Positions 35,394 to 46,301 are shown, counted from the stretch's first letter. The stretch is 64,000 nt of DNA from Symsagittifera roscoffensis (GCF_963678635.1 NC_087070.1:55220617-55284616), one strand, 5' to 3'. Made by a program: numbers and translations. Notes: generated by a model from the letters alone, not told the origin.

Positions 35394-35955
35394 ATTAAGA
35401 AAAGCAAAAGAGACAGGTGATCTAGAAGCAGAAATAGGCGAGGAACCCAAGAAACCGGATATAGGGAGAGTAGTTGAGTCATATTTTAACTTCCCAAATG
35501 AGTATTCAAGCAGCATAATTTTGGCAGATAGCGGTTTTCTACTTACAAATGGAACACGTGCGATAGCGATCACATCGGACATGAGTTTAAGGACAGCCTT
35601 AGCTGCAGATTTCAGGAGAAAAATTAAAATCATAGAATTCCTCTGGAAGCAAAGACCAGGATGAGGAGGGGTAGCAGCCTTGCCTCCGGCGGCTTCGCAG
35701 ATACCAGGAAAGTATGCATGCTTCTTGGTGACGAATGCGACGGAGAAGCGGCACGTGGACCCGGAAAACTTGGTCTTGTCCTTGACGAGACTGAGAGACA
35801 TCCTTGTGGAGAGGGAGGTAAAGGAACTTTCGCTTCCAGAATACGATTCGAACCGAGGCCGATTGCATCCACGGGAGCTATGTGCACTGATACACGTAAT
35901 CTTTTCTGATACTAACATACAAGTTTTTTATAAGAATTATTATTTGAATACAGAC
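35394..35955 (+). pseudogene. Macrodomain-like C-terminal module of gypsy pol, copy 1
   Basis: A frame from 35394 to TAA/TGA at 35955 with one internal stop (TGA 35662-35664), which is AGA in copy 2. Visible elements: ILADSGFLLTNGTRAIAIT, MSLRTALAADFR, LWKQRPG, GGVAALPP, PGKYACFLVT, a long amphipathic helix (LVLSLTRLRDILVER), VKELSLP, NRGRLHPREL and IFSDTNIQVFY. This order of strand, glycine turn, helix, LVT strand, helix, SLP strand, RG turn and closing strand is what I know from TARG1/OARD1-type macrodomains, which bind or remove ADP-ribose. The catalytic Asp of TARG1 in the RG turn appears not to be kept, so binding is more likely than hydrolysis. The fold assignment is inference. Confidence 0.5.
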
Positions 35956-36325
35956 TGAGTTAAGGTTGCATGCAGGAAGGTGTCATAATATGTGTGCTGT
36001 GTGTGATATGTGTGTTGTGTTATATTTTAGGACCCTGGATACGAAGGGATTAGTGACCATGAAAAATTGAATGACGATCTTAGGAATAGATCCGAAGTTT
36101 GGACAGTCCATTGTTAGGTCGAAATCCAAAATTTTAGCAACAAACTGATTTTAATACATTTCTCTCTCATCAAGACGACTATTCCACAACACGAGCAACT
36201 GTTTCTCTTCTCTTTTCAATCCCCTTAAGACGCTGCTCAAAAAAGAAATTAGAATAAAAATATCTCCATTCATCTTTCACATGTAAGCACTTAAAAAGTT
36301 AAAAATTCTCTAAGCTCCGGATGGG
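35956..36325. other. 3' untranslated segment of the gypsy element
   Basis: A TG-repeat-rich stretch at about 35985-36020, then sequence that ends in the shared pre-LTR word CCGGATGGG. No gene. Confidence 0.6.
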
Positions 36326-36716
36326 TGAAACCAGTTCAAAGCGAGTATTATTTTTATACAATTATCTTCTTGATAAGTTATCTCTGTAAAATACATAGAA
36401 CTAACCATTGATGGTCCATGACTGAAATTTTCTACAGATTGTATGGTTGAAGCTATTTATAGTTTCAGCCAGAGAAGAATAAAATTAACTTAGCAAAAAA
36501 AAATATTCTCCCTAAATTTTACTTCTTGATTCTAAAGCTCGTAGAAAAACCAGAAGAAACCTATTGAGACTAGAAGAAATAAGAGTAAGATTAGGTCTGG
36601 TGTGAGACTAAGAAGTTGCACGAATCTATCCGGCCGAAAATAATATAGAGTGACGAACAGACGGTGTATTTTATCCGAAATTACTCTATGAGAAAGCCAC
36701 TCCGTTCTTAAGCTCA
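36326..36716 (+). mobile_element. LTR C (3' LTR of the gypsy element, copy 1)
   Basis: 391 bp, TGAAACC...AAGCTCA. It includes the hairpin at 36445-36470 and the GAACAGACGGTGTAT and ATTACTCTATGAG blocks. It is preceded by CGGATGGG, as is LTR A. Confidence 0.75.
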
Positions 36717-37602
36717 AGACTCTTTTTTAAATGAGTCTAGATTTTTTTTATCAGCACAAATCGTAAAATGCCCTAATATTACATATCAATGCATTTTCGG
36801 GCTCTTTTCAATTCTCCTCTTTGAAACTTTAAAAAAAATACCGAGTTTTATGTTTGTGTTACGTGTCATTACGGCTCTATGCGTGATGTTACGCTGTAAA
36901 GTATGAAGAACAAATTTGTTTACAGCTGTCGATTTGTTCACAATGCAAAATTTCATTGAATTATGACAACGTTAAATAAGCTTTTCGAAATCGACTTTGA
37001 AGTGGAGGAACTGGAAAAGAGCCCATTTTCGTATGCAATTAGTTTCATATGCACTTTTCGAGCTCAATAGATGATCATCTGCTGAAAATTAAGTGAGTTG
37101 CGCTCTCCAAATTTGAACGTGAAAATGGCGCGAAAAATTCTGAACAACTTCTGGTTTCCAAAATGAAAATTAGTTTTCAATTATCCCAGCGGAATAAAAA
37201 CGTTACCCGTTAATCCAATTTTCTCCAATTGAGATGTTTTTAACAAAAAAATGAAAAAAAATTTATTGCTTTTACTTATTTCTTGACAATATTTTCACCC
37301 TACTTAGTTCCACTTATCCCACTTCTTCTACCCCCCTTCCCACTTTCCCAGCAGTCTCATTTAGTACCACCATTCTTACTGGTATGTGAAAGTGGTATAT
37401 AATGGGTGGGGACTGGGGTTAGATTGGGGGAAGGTTTGAAATTAGGGATGGATAATGAAAAAAGGAGTTCGGGAGAAATCAGTTTGCGCGCGGGATGGTG
37501 GTTTACCTGTATTTGTTTTGAGGAGGGATTCGGGGATGGTGTGTTTTTAGCCTGTTTGTCTTAACGTCGAGAAAACTTTCGAAAATTTGTGGGATAATTA
37601 TG
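36717..37602. other. Flank beyond LTR C with the empty Mav2 target site
   Basis: No gene. TACTTA at 37273-37278 is the single, unoccupied counterpart of the 6-bp duplication flanking Mav2. From about 37290 the sequence matches 54805-55170 and holds GGTATATAATGGGTGGGG, a possible TATA-type promoter core at 37394-37407. Confidence 0.7.
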
Positions 37603-39566
37603 CGTCAACACAAGGAAAATGAAAGGGATTGTAGGGCAGTAGTTCAGCAAATAGTATCCAAAAAAGTACTCCAAAAAGTCTTGACAAGTACATCATACAA
37701 ACGAAAAGAGCAGGTGAAAGGAACACAAAGAAAAACCGTCACCTTCGAGGATCAGGATCAGAAAGGCGAAGACCTTGAACAAAACCTAGGGCAAGAAAAT
37801 TTGTCCGGGGAGAAGGACGTTGATGGGAACTGGCGACATGTGACAAAAAAAGTTTGTCCGGGCGGGGAATCGGGTGTAGAGGAGGGTGTTCAAGGTGAGA
37901 AACAAGATCTGGAGGATAAAATTTTGTCCGGGGAGTTCAGATGGATGAGCAGAGCGCATAAAACCGATCCCGAAGAAGAAAAATGCTCAGTGACAGATTC
38001 TTCCGTTGATGACGACTCGAGGAATTCAGGAATTGACACTTACTCAGACAGGAACTCGAGCACAGGATCAAAGTTGTCAGAGCTAGCGATTCACACTTTG
38101 CTAATGGAGACTCGAGCATGAGACCTGGACCGAGAAGTATATCAAGACCCTGACAGTGATCGCTACCTGGTACCCAGCGAAACAGTCTTTGACAACGCAG
38201 CGGATGATCTAGAAACAATAGCGGTATCCAAACGATCGATGAGTTTGCCGCAGAAAGAAGTAGTCAGGACTGATATTCAACCCTTAAGACAAGAGACAGA
38301 GCCATTTGCGAAAATTTGTTGCGTGAAGGTGGAAGATGACACGCATCAGACCGATGAAACGCTTAGTCAATTGAGGGTCATGAAGACGTACTTGAAGGCG
38401 AGATACAGACTCTCAGACCTACTAAAAGCACAAAGAAATGACCGCATGAGGAAAAACTTGAAAAGGTGGATCGAAAATGGAACACCAGACAAAGGTGACC
38501 TGGAGGAAGACAGTTACCGTATTCTGAGACAGTACTTTATGTAAAAAGAGGGAAGGTTATATCTGAACAAGGACGGGATCGTGGCTTGTAAGAGAAGAGA
38601 AGACAATAATAACGCGATCTTTTTGCCGCAACTCTATCAGACAGAACTCTTATTCAGGTCGCATGACCAGATATGCCATCAGGAAATTGACAAAGTATAC
38701 CAGAGGACTCTGAAGCGCTTTGAGTGGCCTGGAATGAAGAAGGCATGCGAGAAGTGGCAGTGGGTAGGCGCATGTCTGACATGCCAACAGGTCAAGGATC
38801 CAAGGAAATTGCGATTTCCCTTGCAGTTGTTCGAGTCATCTGAATTCAACGAGGTCGTGCAGACTGACCACCAGAAATTATCTATGACAGACAGTGGCTA
38901 TAATCAGGTCTTGGTCATGATAGACAAATTCACGAAGTATGCAGAGGCCGTGCCCTGCATAACTGCCTAAAAAGAAGAGACGTGCAATCATCTAAACAAT
39001 ACGTGGATAGCGAGACATGGTTGTCCGTTGACGTTTCGATCGGATAACGCATTAGTTTTCGTGGGAGAGCATACGAAAGAGCTCATGAGACGCTCACAGG
39101 TGGCCAAAGCTCACAACATACGATCCCCAGACAAATGGCTTAGTGGAGGGGAAAAATCGGACGTTGTTGTCGATGCTGAGGGTGTTTTGTTTCAACTACG
39201 TGACCGATTGGGACAGATACCTTCCACAGGTAATGGGAGCTTACAACAGCACGCAACTTTCCACCACTGGAGTTAGTCCACACATGAAGTTGACCGGACA
39301 CCAGAAGTCTTTGCGCTTGACTTTTTTAACCAGAGCATGAGGGGAAGAAAACATCATCACAGGTCTAGGTAAGGGATGTGATTAGACGTCAACAAGAACT
39401 AAACCGCATGTGTAGACGGAACACTCAGCAGGCACAGGCATGGCAGAGGAAAATGTTCGATAAAAAACGGCTGCTGCGAAAACTACCCGGTAGGACATTA
39501 CGAATGGGTATTTCAAAACGTGATTCCACCGAAAGGAGCGAAAAAGCTCTAAAGAAGTGGATGTAG
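37603..39566 (+). pseudogene. Integrase, duplication copy 2
   Basis: More complete than copy 1. After the acidic pre-integrase region (37603-38544) come an HHCC zinc-binding domain (LLFRSHDQICHQ with His, then CLTCQQVK with the Cys pair at about 38775-38800), the first catalytic Asp in VVQTDHQ (near 38866), the second in FRSDNALVF (near 39040), and the region of the catalytic Glu at about 39140, which is frameshifted. Stops interrupt at 38541 and 38968. An intact version would join element DNA to the host chromosome. Confidence 0.85.
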
Positions 39567-39779
39567 ACCGTGAGAGCATGAAATACATAAAAAACGAAAG
39601 GGATGATCTTTCCTGGACTGCCCAAGAAGAGCAATTACTCATTCCTGCATCCAACCTCGATTTAATATCCGGTACGCGATCGACGGGGACGTCGACGTAT
39701 ATTTTGTCCGCAGAGTGGGTCTAGGACTTACCCACACTGACAAGAGTTTTTAATAAAAAAATTAAGAATAGCAAGAGAG

Positions 39780-40309
39780 ACAGGTGATCTAGAAGCAGAA
39801 ATAGGCGAAGAACCCAAGAAACCGAAAGAGAGTAGTTGAGTCATATTTTAACTTCCCAAATGAGTACTCAAGCAGCATAATTTTGACAGATAGCGGTTTT
39901 ATACTTACAAATAGAACATGTGCGATAGCGATCACAGCGGACATGAGTTTAAGCAGCAGATTTTAGGTGAAAATATAAAAACATAGAATTCCTCTGGAAG
40001 CAAAGACCAGGAAGAGGAGGGGTAGCAGCCTTGCTTCCGGAGGCTTCGCAGATACCAGGAAAATATTTATGCTTCCTTGTGACGAGGGCGACGGAGAAGC
40101 GGCACGTGGACCCGAAAAACTTGGTCTTGTCCTTGACGAGACTGAGAGACATCCTTGTGGAGAGGGAAGTAAAGGAACTCTCGCTTCCAGTGTACGACCC
40201 AAACCGAGGACGATTGCATCCACGGGAGCTATATGCACTGATACACGTAATCTTTTCTGATACTAACATACAAGAACTACAAAAGAATTCTTATTTGAGT
40301 ACAGGCTGA
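39780..40309 (+). pseudogene. Macrodomain-like module, copy 2
   Basis: Same module as 35394-35955. Here 40031-40309 is open and keeps PGKYLCFLVT, VDPKNLVLSLTRLRDILVER, VKELSLPVYDPNRGRLHPREL and IFSDTNIQ. The upstream half has a short deletion within the MSLRTALA helix region near 39945-39960, which breaks the frame. The TGA of copy 1 is AGA here, so that stop arose after the duplication. Confidence 0.5.
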
Positions 40310-40670
40310 GTTTAGGTTGCATGCTGGAAGGTGTCACACTATGTGTGTTGTGTGTGATATGTTTGTTGTGTTATGTTATTAGGACCCTTGATACGAAGAG
40401 ATTAGTGACCATGAAAAATCGAATGACGATCTTTGGAATAGATCCAAAGTTTGAACTGTCCATTCTTAGGTCGAAATCCAAAAATTTAGCAATAGAATGA
40501 TTTTAATACCTTCTCCTCTCAGCAAGACGACTATTCCACAACACGAGCAACTGTTTCTCTTCTCTTTTCGCTCCTCTTAAGTCTCTGCTCAAAAAAAGAT
40601 AAAAATATCCCCATCCATCCCTCACAAGTAAGTACTTAAAAAGTTAAAAATTCTCTAAGCCCCGGATGGG

Positions 40671-41063
40671 TGAAACCAGTTCAAAGCAAGTATTTTTTTA
40701 GACAATTATCTTCATGATAAGTTATCTCTATAAAACACATAGAACTAACCTATGATTGTCCATGACTAAAACTTTCAACAGATTGTATGGTTGAAGCTAT
40801 TTATAGTTTCAGCCAGAGAAAAATAAAATTAACTTAGCGAAAAAATAATCTCCCTAAGTTTTACTTCTTGATTCTAAACCTCGTTTAAATAACAGTATAT
40901 GCTAGATCTACTGAGACTAGAAGATATAAGATTAAGATTACGATTGGTGTAGTACTAAGAAGTGGCACGAATCTATCCGGCCGAAAATATTATAGAGTGA
41001 CGAACAGACGGTGTATTTTATCCAAAATTAATCTACGAGAAAGCCACTCCGTTCTTAAGCTCA
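40671..41063 (+). mobile_element. LTR D (duplicate of LTR C)
   Basis: 393 bp, TGAAACC...AAGCTCA, hairpin at 40789-40814. It arose with the tandem duplication, so it is not an independent insertion. Confidence 0.75.
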
Positions 41064-41602
41064 ATACTCATATATAATTGAGTCTAGGTAATTTTTTTAT
41101 CAGCAAAACGTAAAATGCTCTAATAACACATATTATTGCATATTCGAGCTTTTTTCAATTCCCATCTTTGAAACTTTAAAAATACCGAGTTTTTTGTTTG
41201 TTTTATGTGTCATTTCGGCTCTATGCGTGATGTTACGCTGAAAAATATGAAGAACAACTTTGTTCACAGTTGTCGATTTGTTCACGATGCAAAATTTCAT
41301 TGAATTATGGCAACGTTAAATAAGGTTTTCGAAAAATGACTTTGAAGTGGAGGAACTTCGTATGCATTTAGTTATATATGCACTTTTGGAGCTCATCTGC
41401 TGAAAATTAAGTGAATTGCGCCCTCCAAATTTGAACGTGAAAATGGCGCGAAAAATTGTTTACAATTTCTGGTTTCCAAAATGGAATTTAATTTTTAGTT
41501 AACCCAGCGGAATAAAAAATTTACCCGTTAATCCAGTTTTCTCCAATTGAGATGTTTTTAACAAAAAAAAAAACGAAAAAAAAAATCAATTGCTTTTACC
41601 TA
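41064..41602. other. Flank beyond LTR D up to Mav2
   Basis: Collinear with 36717-37278. No gene. It ends in TACCTA (41597-41602), the left target-site copy of Mav2, with one change from TACTTA. Confidence 0.7.
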
Positions 41603-41972
41603 AGTAGTATAGGTTGGATGAATTCGAGGGGGGTTGCTGACCTCCATATTTTAACATAGACTATACAATATCCGGTCAGCAACCTATGTATTAAGATAGG
41701 GAATAGATTTCATATGTATTAAGATAGGGAATAGGTTTCCTAATGTATTAAGATAGTAGGCTTCAGATGGTAAGATGGTAAGTTTCAGAGAAAACTTTGG
41801 CGCCCGAATTTTTGAGCTCAATTTTGCCGATACTTGCGTTTCTTAGCTAACTTCAACGATTTGTGATTTGTAAGGGCTATCTTGTCTCACAAAACTTCGG
41901 TATGGTAAGTTTCAGAAAAATTTTTTGAAAATTTCTTAAGTTTTACTTGCAAATACATTTTTATCTTGAAAA
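41603..41972 (+). repeat. Left terminal inverted repeat of Mav2
   Basis: Matches the reverse complement of 54559-54785, including CTTAGCTAACTTC, GTAAGGGCTATCTTGTCTCAC and GGTATGGTAAGTTTCAG. About 190 bp at 41642-41830, with three Maverick motifs, is present only on this side. Confidence 0.85.
41687..41763 (+). repeat. Three Maverick motifs in the left end of Mav2
   Basis: TGTATTAAGATAGGGAATAG at 41687 and 41715, and a third copy at 41744 that diverges after GATAG. The spacing is 28-29 bp. Confidence 0.85.
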
Positions 41973-42170
41973 GTCTCAGACAAAAAAATATAGCCTGATT
42001 TTTTTGAGCTCGATTTTGCCAATGCTCCAGATTCTAAATGTTTTCTTTACAAAAAACCTTATAATGTTAACCCAAACGTAGCGTTTAAAAAGAAATTTTT
42101 CATAAAAACATTAATTACAGAGAAAATGTGTTAATTCACAGCCTCGTATACAAATTTACTACATAATATC

Positions 42171-43290
42171 TTACAAATTTAGAGGTTTAGTATGTATTCC
42201 ATCACATTCAACTTCCCGTTTAGGGTAAAAACAGCCAAGTCCTTTTTTAGTTTGTTCATAAGTTACAACTGCATGGTTAATCGTTTTAAATCCTCTATTC
42301 ATTGACTTCAAATTCACTGCCTCATCCAGTACTTGTCGATACTTCGACATCGGTTCATCTCCAGATTCTTGACTCTTACTATCGTGACAGCAATAGGTTT
42401 TACTACACAGGCATAACATTTTGGTGCATCCGAATTCCTCCTTGAACAATCCTAGTTCTCTCTTGTCATGTTTCTTATGTTTAGAACAGCAAGTACGGGG
42501 AAAAAGTTGTCTCCACAGTCCTTGCTTCGCTTTTCAGTCCATTCTGCTCGCACGCTGGGAAGGATACAATCATCTTAATCTTTTTCTGCCAAAGCTAAAT
42601 AGAGGGAATCTGTATCTTTTTCGAATTCTTCGATTTTGTTGACATCGCAAAATTTATCGAAAAAGTTGAAATACAGCTCCAACATTCTCAACTTGGCATA
42701 CTGTAGTATAAATACTCCTACTATAATTGAATTGGTTCAGGACGCTTTATAGTAGATTTAACAATTTCCTTTTCATACAAATCATTAGCTACTATATTAA
42801 GTCTCTTGACGAAATGGTTATTGATAGCGTTGTGGGTGTTTTCGTCTCCACGATATTTTGTCATCGTATGTTTCGATCTGTCCATTATTTGATAGCCGTA
42901 GGAACCATTTCCAAGAAGTTTCATTGTTTCGGCTACTACGCCAGATAAGGGATTTTCATCGCCGGCTCGTCTAGCATCAACAACAGATTGAACAAAACTG
43001 CTGAATACTTTATGCGGTGTGTATTGTACAAAACGATGAATTTTTTTGCACTGTAGTCCAAGATCCAAGTAAAGTTGAAAAGTTGTGATCAGTGTTCCGT
43101 TGGTCAATTTGAAGCTCGATATCAACTTTCGTTGCGGTTGTTTTAACAAATCGTTTTCTTCCGCATATGTCTTCATATATTCCCCAATGTCGTTTCTGGT
43201 AACATCTTATTTTTAAAAATAGGTCGGAAAATGAAAAATTTTGCTTTTAGCTCATCTGGAACACTCAGATCACATTGCACGTAGCCGAAT
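42171..43290 (-). pseudogene. C-terminal remnant of the Mav2 DNA polymerase B
   Basis: Homologous to the C-terminal third of the Mav1 polymerase. The 42721-43176 segment keeps polymerase motif B (LLGNGSYGYQIMDRS, about 42870-42915). The 42171-42449 segment is the C terminus ending HTKPLNL. Motif C lies in a frameshifted stretch near 42610. Homology stops at about 43290, where Mav1 continues for another 3.9 kb, so an internal deletion has removed the exonuclease and terminal-protein parts. Confidence 0.85.
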
Positions 43291-43297
43291 ATTTCTC

Positions 43298-43480
43298 TGA
43301 TTGGATACGACAACTAGAACAAAAATGAACATTTTTGTGATTGGAAACGACAATACCCAAAATGGAGCTTTGTTTCCGATTGGACACGACTTTTATCTAG
43401 GAATCCCATAAAAAGAAGCTAAAATCTGATTGGACACGACTACAATCCAAATAAGGAAAATTAATTCTGATTGTTCAAAC
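43298..43480. promoter_or_regulatory. Cluster of ATTGG (inverted CCAAT) boxes, Mav2
   Basis: Cores CTCTGATTGGATACG, GTGATTGGAAACG, CCGATTGGACACG and TCTGATTGGACACG upstream of the acidic-protein gene, at the same place as in Mav1. Confidence 0.55.
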
Positions 43481-43662
43481 CCACACATTCGAGTAGGAGA
43501 TACCCCTAACTCCTTACTAAAAATCATTTTCTTTTAAGCTAACTATCGTCAACTACCTCCTCTCTCAGCTCTAAATATCTTAAATTCAACTTATCTTCCG
43601 TCAGCTACCCTTCTCTCAGCTCTTTCTTGTTTTTTTTTCTTTAACTCAGTTTATTGCTCAAA

Positions 43663-44145
43663 ATGATCTTCTCAGTGCAAAACCTCATGTACTCTGTAGA
43701 CTTTTCACCTGATATAGTACAAATTCAAGTGCGAGAAACAGTCTCTGGAGTTTTTCTGACACGAATGGACATCCCAATCCAAGTCTGGCCCATGGTGGAA
43801 GTGATTCAAAGGGACTTCAACGAACATCATATGATGCAGGTTCCCATCACAGAGAACCATTTTGGAACAATGCAAATGGTGGAGGAAGTTTCTGATTTTG
43901 TGGGAATGAACTACCCCGAGATTCCTGACTCGAGATTTGTAGCTCAATTAGGCGACGACGTCCTCGTTCCGTGGGAGGAAGCAGGATCAGCCGAAAACCC
44001 CAACACAAAAGATGAAGATGAGGGTTTCTCAGAAACAATGACACCTCCAGCTCCACATCAACCACCAGCAATGGAACCTTGTCCAGCTCTGCGTACTATA
44101 GAGAACCTCCAGAACTCTTCTGCTGCTCGACAGCTCTCTGATTGA
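43663..44145 (+). CDS. Conserved acidic Maverick protein, 160 aa
   Basis: The ATG at 43663 is chosen over the in-frame TTG at 43654. The frame is intact to TGA 44143-44145. The N-terminal half (MIFSVQNLMYSVDF, IQVRETVSGVF) looks strand-rich, the middle holds RDFNEHHMMQVPITEN and GMNYPEIPDSR, and the C terminus is acidic and Pro-rich (ENPNTKDEDEGF, PPAPHQPPAMEP). The same gene, broken, is at 16346-16726. I recognise no named family. It is one of the best-preserved genes of Mav2. It follows the CCAAT-box cluster directly, which probably holds its promoter. Confidence 0.65.
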   Translation: MIFSVQNLMYSVDFSPDIVQIQVRETVSGVFLTRMDIPIQVWPMVEVIQRDFNEHHMMQVPITENHFGTMQMVEEVSDFVGMNYPEIPDSRFVAQLGDDVLVPWEEAGSAENPNTKDEDEGFSETMTPPAPHQPPAMEPCPALRTIENLQNSSAARQLSD

Positions 44146-44329
44146 ACGTTTTTGTAAGTAAATGTTGTTTGGTTTTGACTTCGTTTTCTGTAATTAATTT
44201 CTTCAATTTCATTTTAATTATGAGAATAGATGAGAGGTTCCGGGTAATCAATTGAAAAACAATTAGAACTTAATTTAGTGCTCCGAACTCGCACACATGT
44301 TAAGAAATTTGATTAATTTTTGCACACAT

Positions 44330-44720
44330 ATTTGGAAAAACACTTAAAAAAATTGTACACAAGTAAAAAGTTACCTAATGGTTTTTGCATCTTGTCAAAA
44401 ACTCACACACTTTTAGCACTTTGTAGAAAAAATTGAAACACCTTTCGCATTTTATCGAAAAAAGTATAACACTTTTTGCATTTTGTCAAAAAAATTGAAA
44501 CATTTTTCGCATTTTATCAAAAAAATTAAAACGCTTTTCGCCTTTTGTCGAAAAAAGTGAAACAATTTTCGCATTTGTAGTAAAAAAAATGAAATACTTT
44601 TCGCGTCTTGTTACAAAAAATAAAACACTTTTCGCGTTTGTAGAAAAAAAAATAAAAAATTTTCGCATCTTCTCAAAAAAATTGAAACAATTTTCGCATT
44701 TTGTCAAAAAAATTGATACA
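44330..44720. repeat. AT-rich minisatellite, about 33-36 bp units
   Basis: Around ten units of the form TTTTCGCATTTTGTCAAAAAAATTGAAACA with length variation. It lies just downstream of the acidic-protein gene. A decayed array holds the same position in Mav1. Confidence 0.8.
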
Positions 44721-44799
44721 CTACAACTTGTTTACAAGTTTTGAAGAGAATTTAGCAAATTCCTTAGCAATGGTGACAGGTTTTTCTTTTTAAATTGCT

Positions 44800-45423
44800 G
44801 GGTCATTTCATAAGCATATGAGAGAAAAAAGATGGATTATCAAAAGATTTTATTGAAAAATTGACATGATCACTATTTACAAATCCATAACCATCAATAA
44901 CACAGTCTCTTATTTTTAAAAAATCATTCTAGAACTCATTCTAGAAAAGCTGAACCAGTAGTTTGTGTGGAAGCTAGTTTCTGGTTAGAACATAAATAGT
45001 GACGTTTGAATTTTTTGCGTAACAGTCTTTTCTTTGCAATAGCTGGCAGTTTTCTGCTCATTTTCCTTTGAAATTGTGATGAACAGCGCGGTCAAGTTGA
45101 TGAAAAACTTCGCCAGTTGATGAAGTAACATTCGAATAAAATAAATAAAATCTGTTTTTGTACATAGTGTGAAGACAATCGATAATTTGGATTTTGAAAT
45201 GAAAATTACCCAATCGTAGTAAAATTTTATCGAAAGATGAACCGATCAGAAGTATGTGGAACTTACATTTTTCCAAAGAACAGTAAAAATAATGTGTAGA
45301 GACACAAAAATTATTGGTTACAATATATTTTTCGTAAAAATCACTGGAAACGGAAATAAAGAGCGATTTTTGACAATACTCTGAATAAAAGCTGAGAACA
45401 GCTTGACACATAGCTGCAGTCAT
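44800..45423 (-). pseudogene. Unknown Maverick minus-strand protein, Mav2 copy
   Basis: Starts MTAAMCQAVLSFYSEY at 45423 and stays open to 45058. It then continues in another frame with KLPAIAKKRLLRKKFKRHYL and QKLASTQTTGSAF, and ends with a DCVIDGYGFVNSDHVNFSI tail near 44850. Mav1 has two tandem copies of this gene. The middle holds Cys and His residues (CVSTHYFYC, CKFH) and the part after the break is strongly basic (KKRLLRKKFKRH), so nucleic-acid binding is possible. No family is recognised. Confidence 0.6.
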
Positions 45424-45637
45424 CTGGAAAAGTGATTTTTGTTGAGAATTGTGGATTTATATAGGAACACGAACACCTACACAATTCCATATTTGGAAAT
45501 TTCTCTCAAAAAATCTACTTAAAGTTCTATTTCCTTTTATGGTTAAGTGAATGACTCATATTGTTTACTTCCAATTTCAATTAATCTCAAAAACATTTCT
45601 CTTTTTTCTCTTCATCTGATCAGTCTGATTTTCAAAA

Positions 45638-46232
45638 ATGTACTCAGTAAAAGACACAAAACCCAATTATTTTGAATTCTCAAAAAATCAACCAAGAATT
45701 GGGAGATTTGCTTGGTCCCAAAAATCCTACAAAGGGAAAATTAATTTTGAACCCTCCTTTCAACAATTCAAGAATAATGAGTTGGGACAACTGGAAAAAA
45801 GACAGCAAGTCTATCTTGGTGAAAATGAAGGAGAAGCAATCTCGGCAATTAGAAATACTGTTATTCACGATGCTGAAAACCTTGGACTCGTTCCTATATT
45901 GGAACTCACTTCTGACAAGAAGTCAACTATGGATCAAGAGCTTGCCAGTGCAACAAAATGTATGACATAGCAACTTACAATAGAAGACAAGTTCGTGTCA
46001 TGATCAAGAAGTACAAAATTAACAAAACTCCCTAACAATAGAAGACAAGTTTTTGTCACGATCAAGAAGTACAATATTAACAAACCTCCCTACATTCAGA
46101 TTCGACAGCTCACCGCAGAAGAGAATGAAGCAATGAAACAAGTTGCCTATGTCAACTATACTTTGAATGAATTCAAAGAACTGTCCCAAATTTTGGGAGA
46201 CTTTTTGTTTGTTGAGAACTGTAGTGTACAAT
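45638..46232 (+). pseudogene. Unknown Maverick plus-strand protein
   Basis: Opens with MYSVKDTKPNYFEFSKNQPR and is uninterrupted for 110 codons (to 45970). A 58-bp tandem duplication at 45977-46092 then disrupts the frame, after which QIRQLTAEENEAMKQVAYVN and LGDFLFVENCS follow. The N-terminal part is Gln/Lys/Glu-rich and the block KKSTMDQEL is shared with Mav1. The function is unknown. Position and charge could suit a terminal-protein-like or DNA-binding role, but I have no direct evidence. Confidence 0.55.
45977..46092 (+). repeat. 58-bp tandem duplication
   Basis: TAGAAGACAAGTT at 45981 recurs at 46039, and the unit ends AACAAAACTCCCT / AACAAACCTCCCT. It breaks the reading frame of the surrounding gene. 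Confidence 0.85.
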
Positions 46233-46301
46233 AATTTGTGTTTATTATGTTTTCGTCTCGTAATTTAACTATTTATCCTCAAAATCATTTTTCTTTTAGT
46301 A

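Larger units (their letters stand above)
27574..36716 (+). mobile_element. Decayed Ty3/gypsy LTR retrotransposon
   Basis: Collinear gag (two zinc knuckles), aspartic protease, reverse transcriptase, RNase H, integrase and a C-terminal macrodomain-like module, then a short untranslated region and LTR C. The order protease-RT-RNase H-integrase is that of Ty3/gypsy. Frameshifts and stops occur throughout. GC content is visibly higher than in the AT-rich surroundings. No matching 5' LTR was found near 27 kb. Confidence 0.85.
33657..37602. repeat. Tandem duplication, unit 1
   Basis: About 3.95 kb running from inside pol through the integrase, macrodomain-like module, LTR C and about 0.9 kb of sequence beyond the LTR. 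It is repeated immediately at 37603. The left junction word CGTCAACACAAGGAAAATG at 33657 recurs at 37603, and the right edge GGGATAATTATG at 37591-37602 recurs at 55159-55170. Because non-element flank is included, this is a genomic duplication and not two retrotransposon insertions. Confidence 0.9.

Noticed and set aside
35058-35918. 286-codon minus-strand frame
   Set aside because: It is antisense to the integrase tail and macrodomain-like module. The plus-strand frame carries the conserved motifs and is shared with copy 2.
36326-41063. Two LTRs bounding one complete element (36326-41063)
   Set aside because: The interval begins with flank beyond LTR C and repeats the same pol segment. The LTR pair is explained by the tandem duplication, since both are 3' LTRs.
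44486-44707. 73-codon minus-strand frame rich in Phe and Lys
   Set aside because: Lies entirely in the AT-rich 33-36-bp minisatellite.
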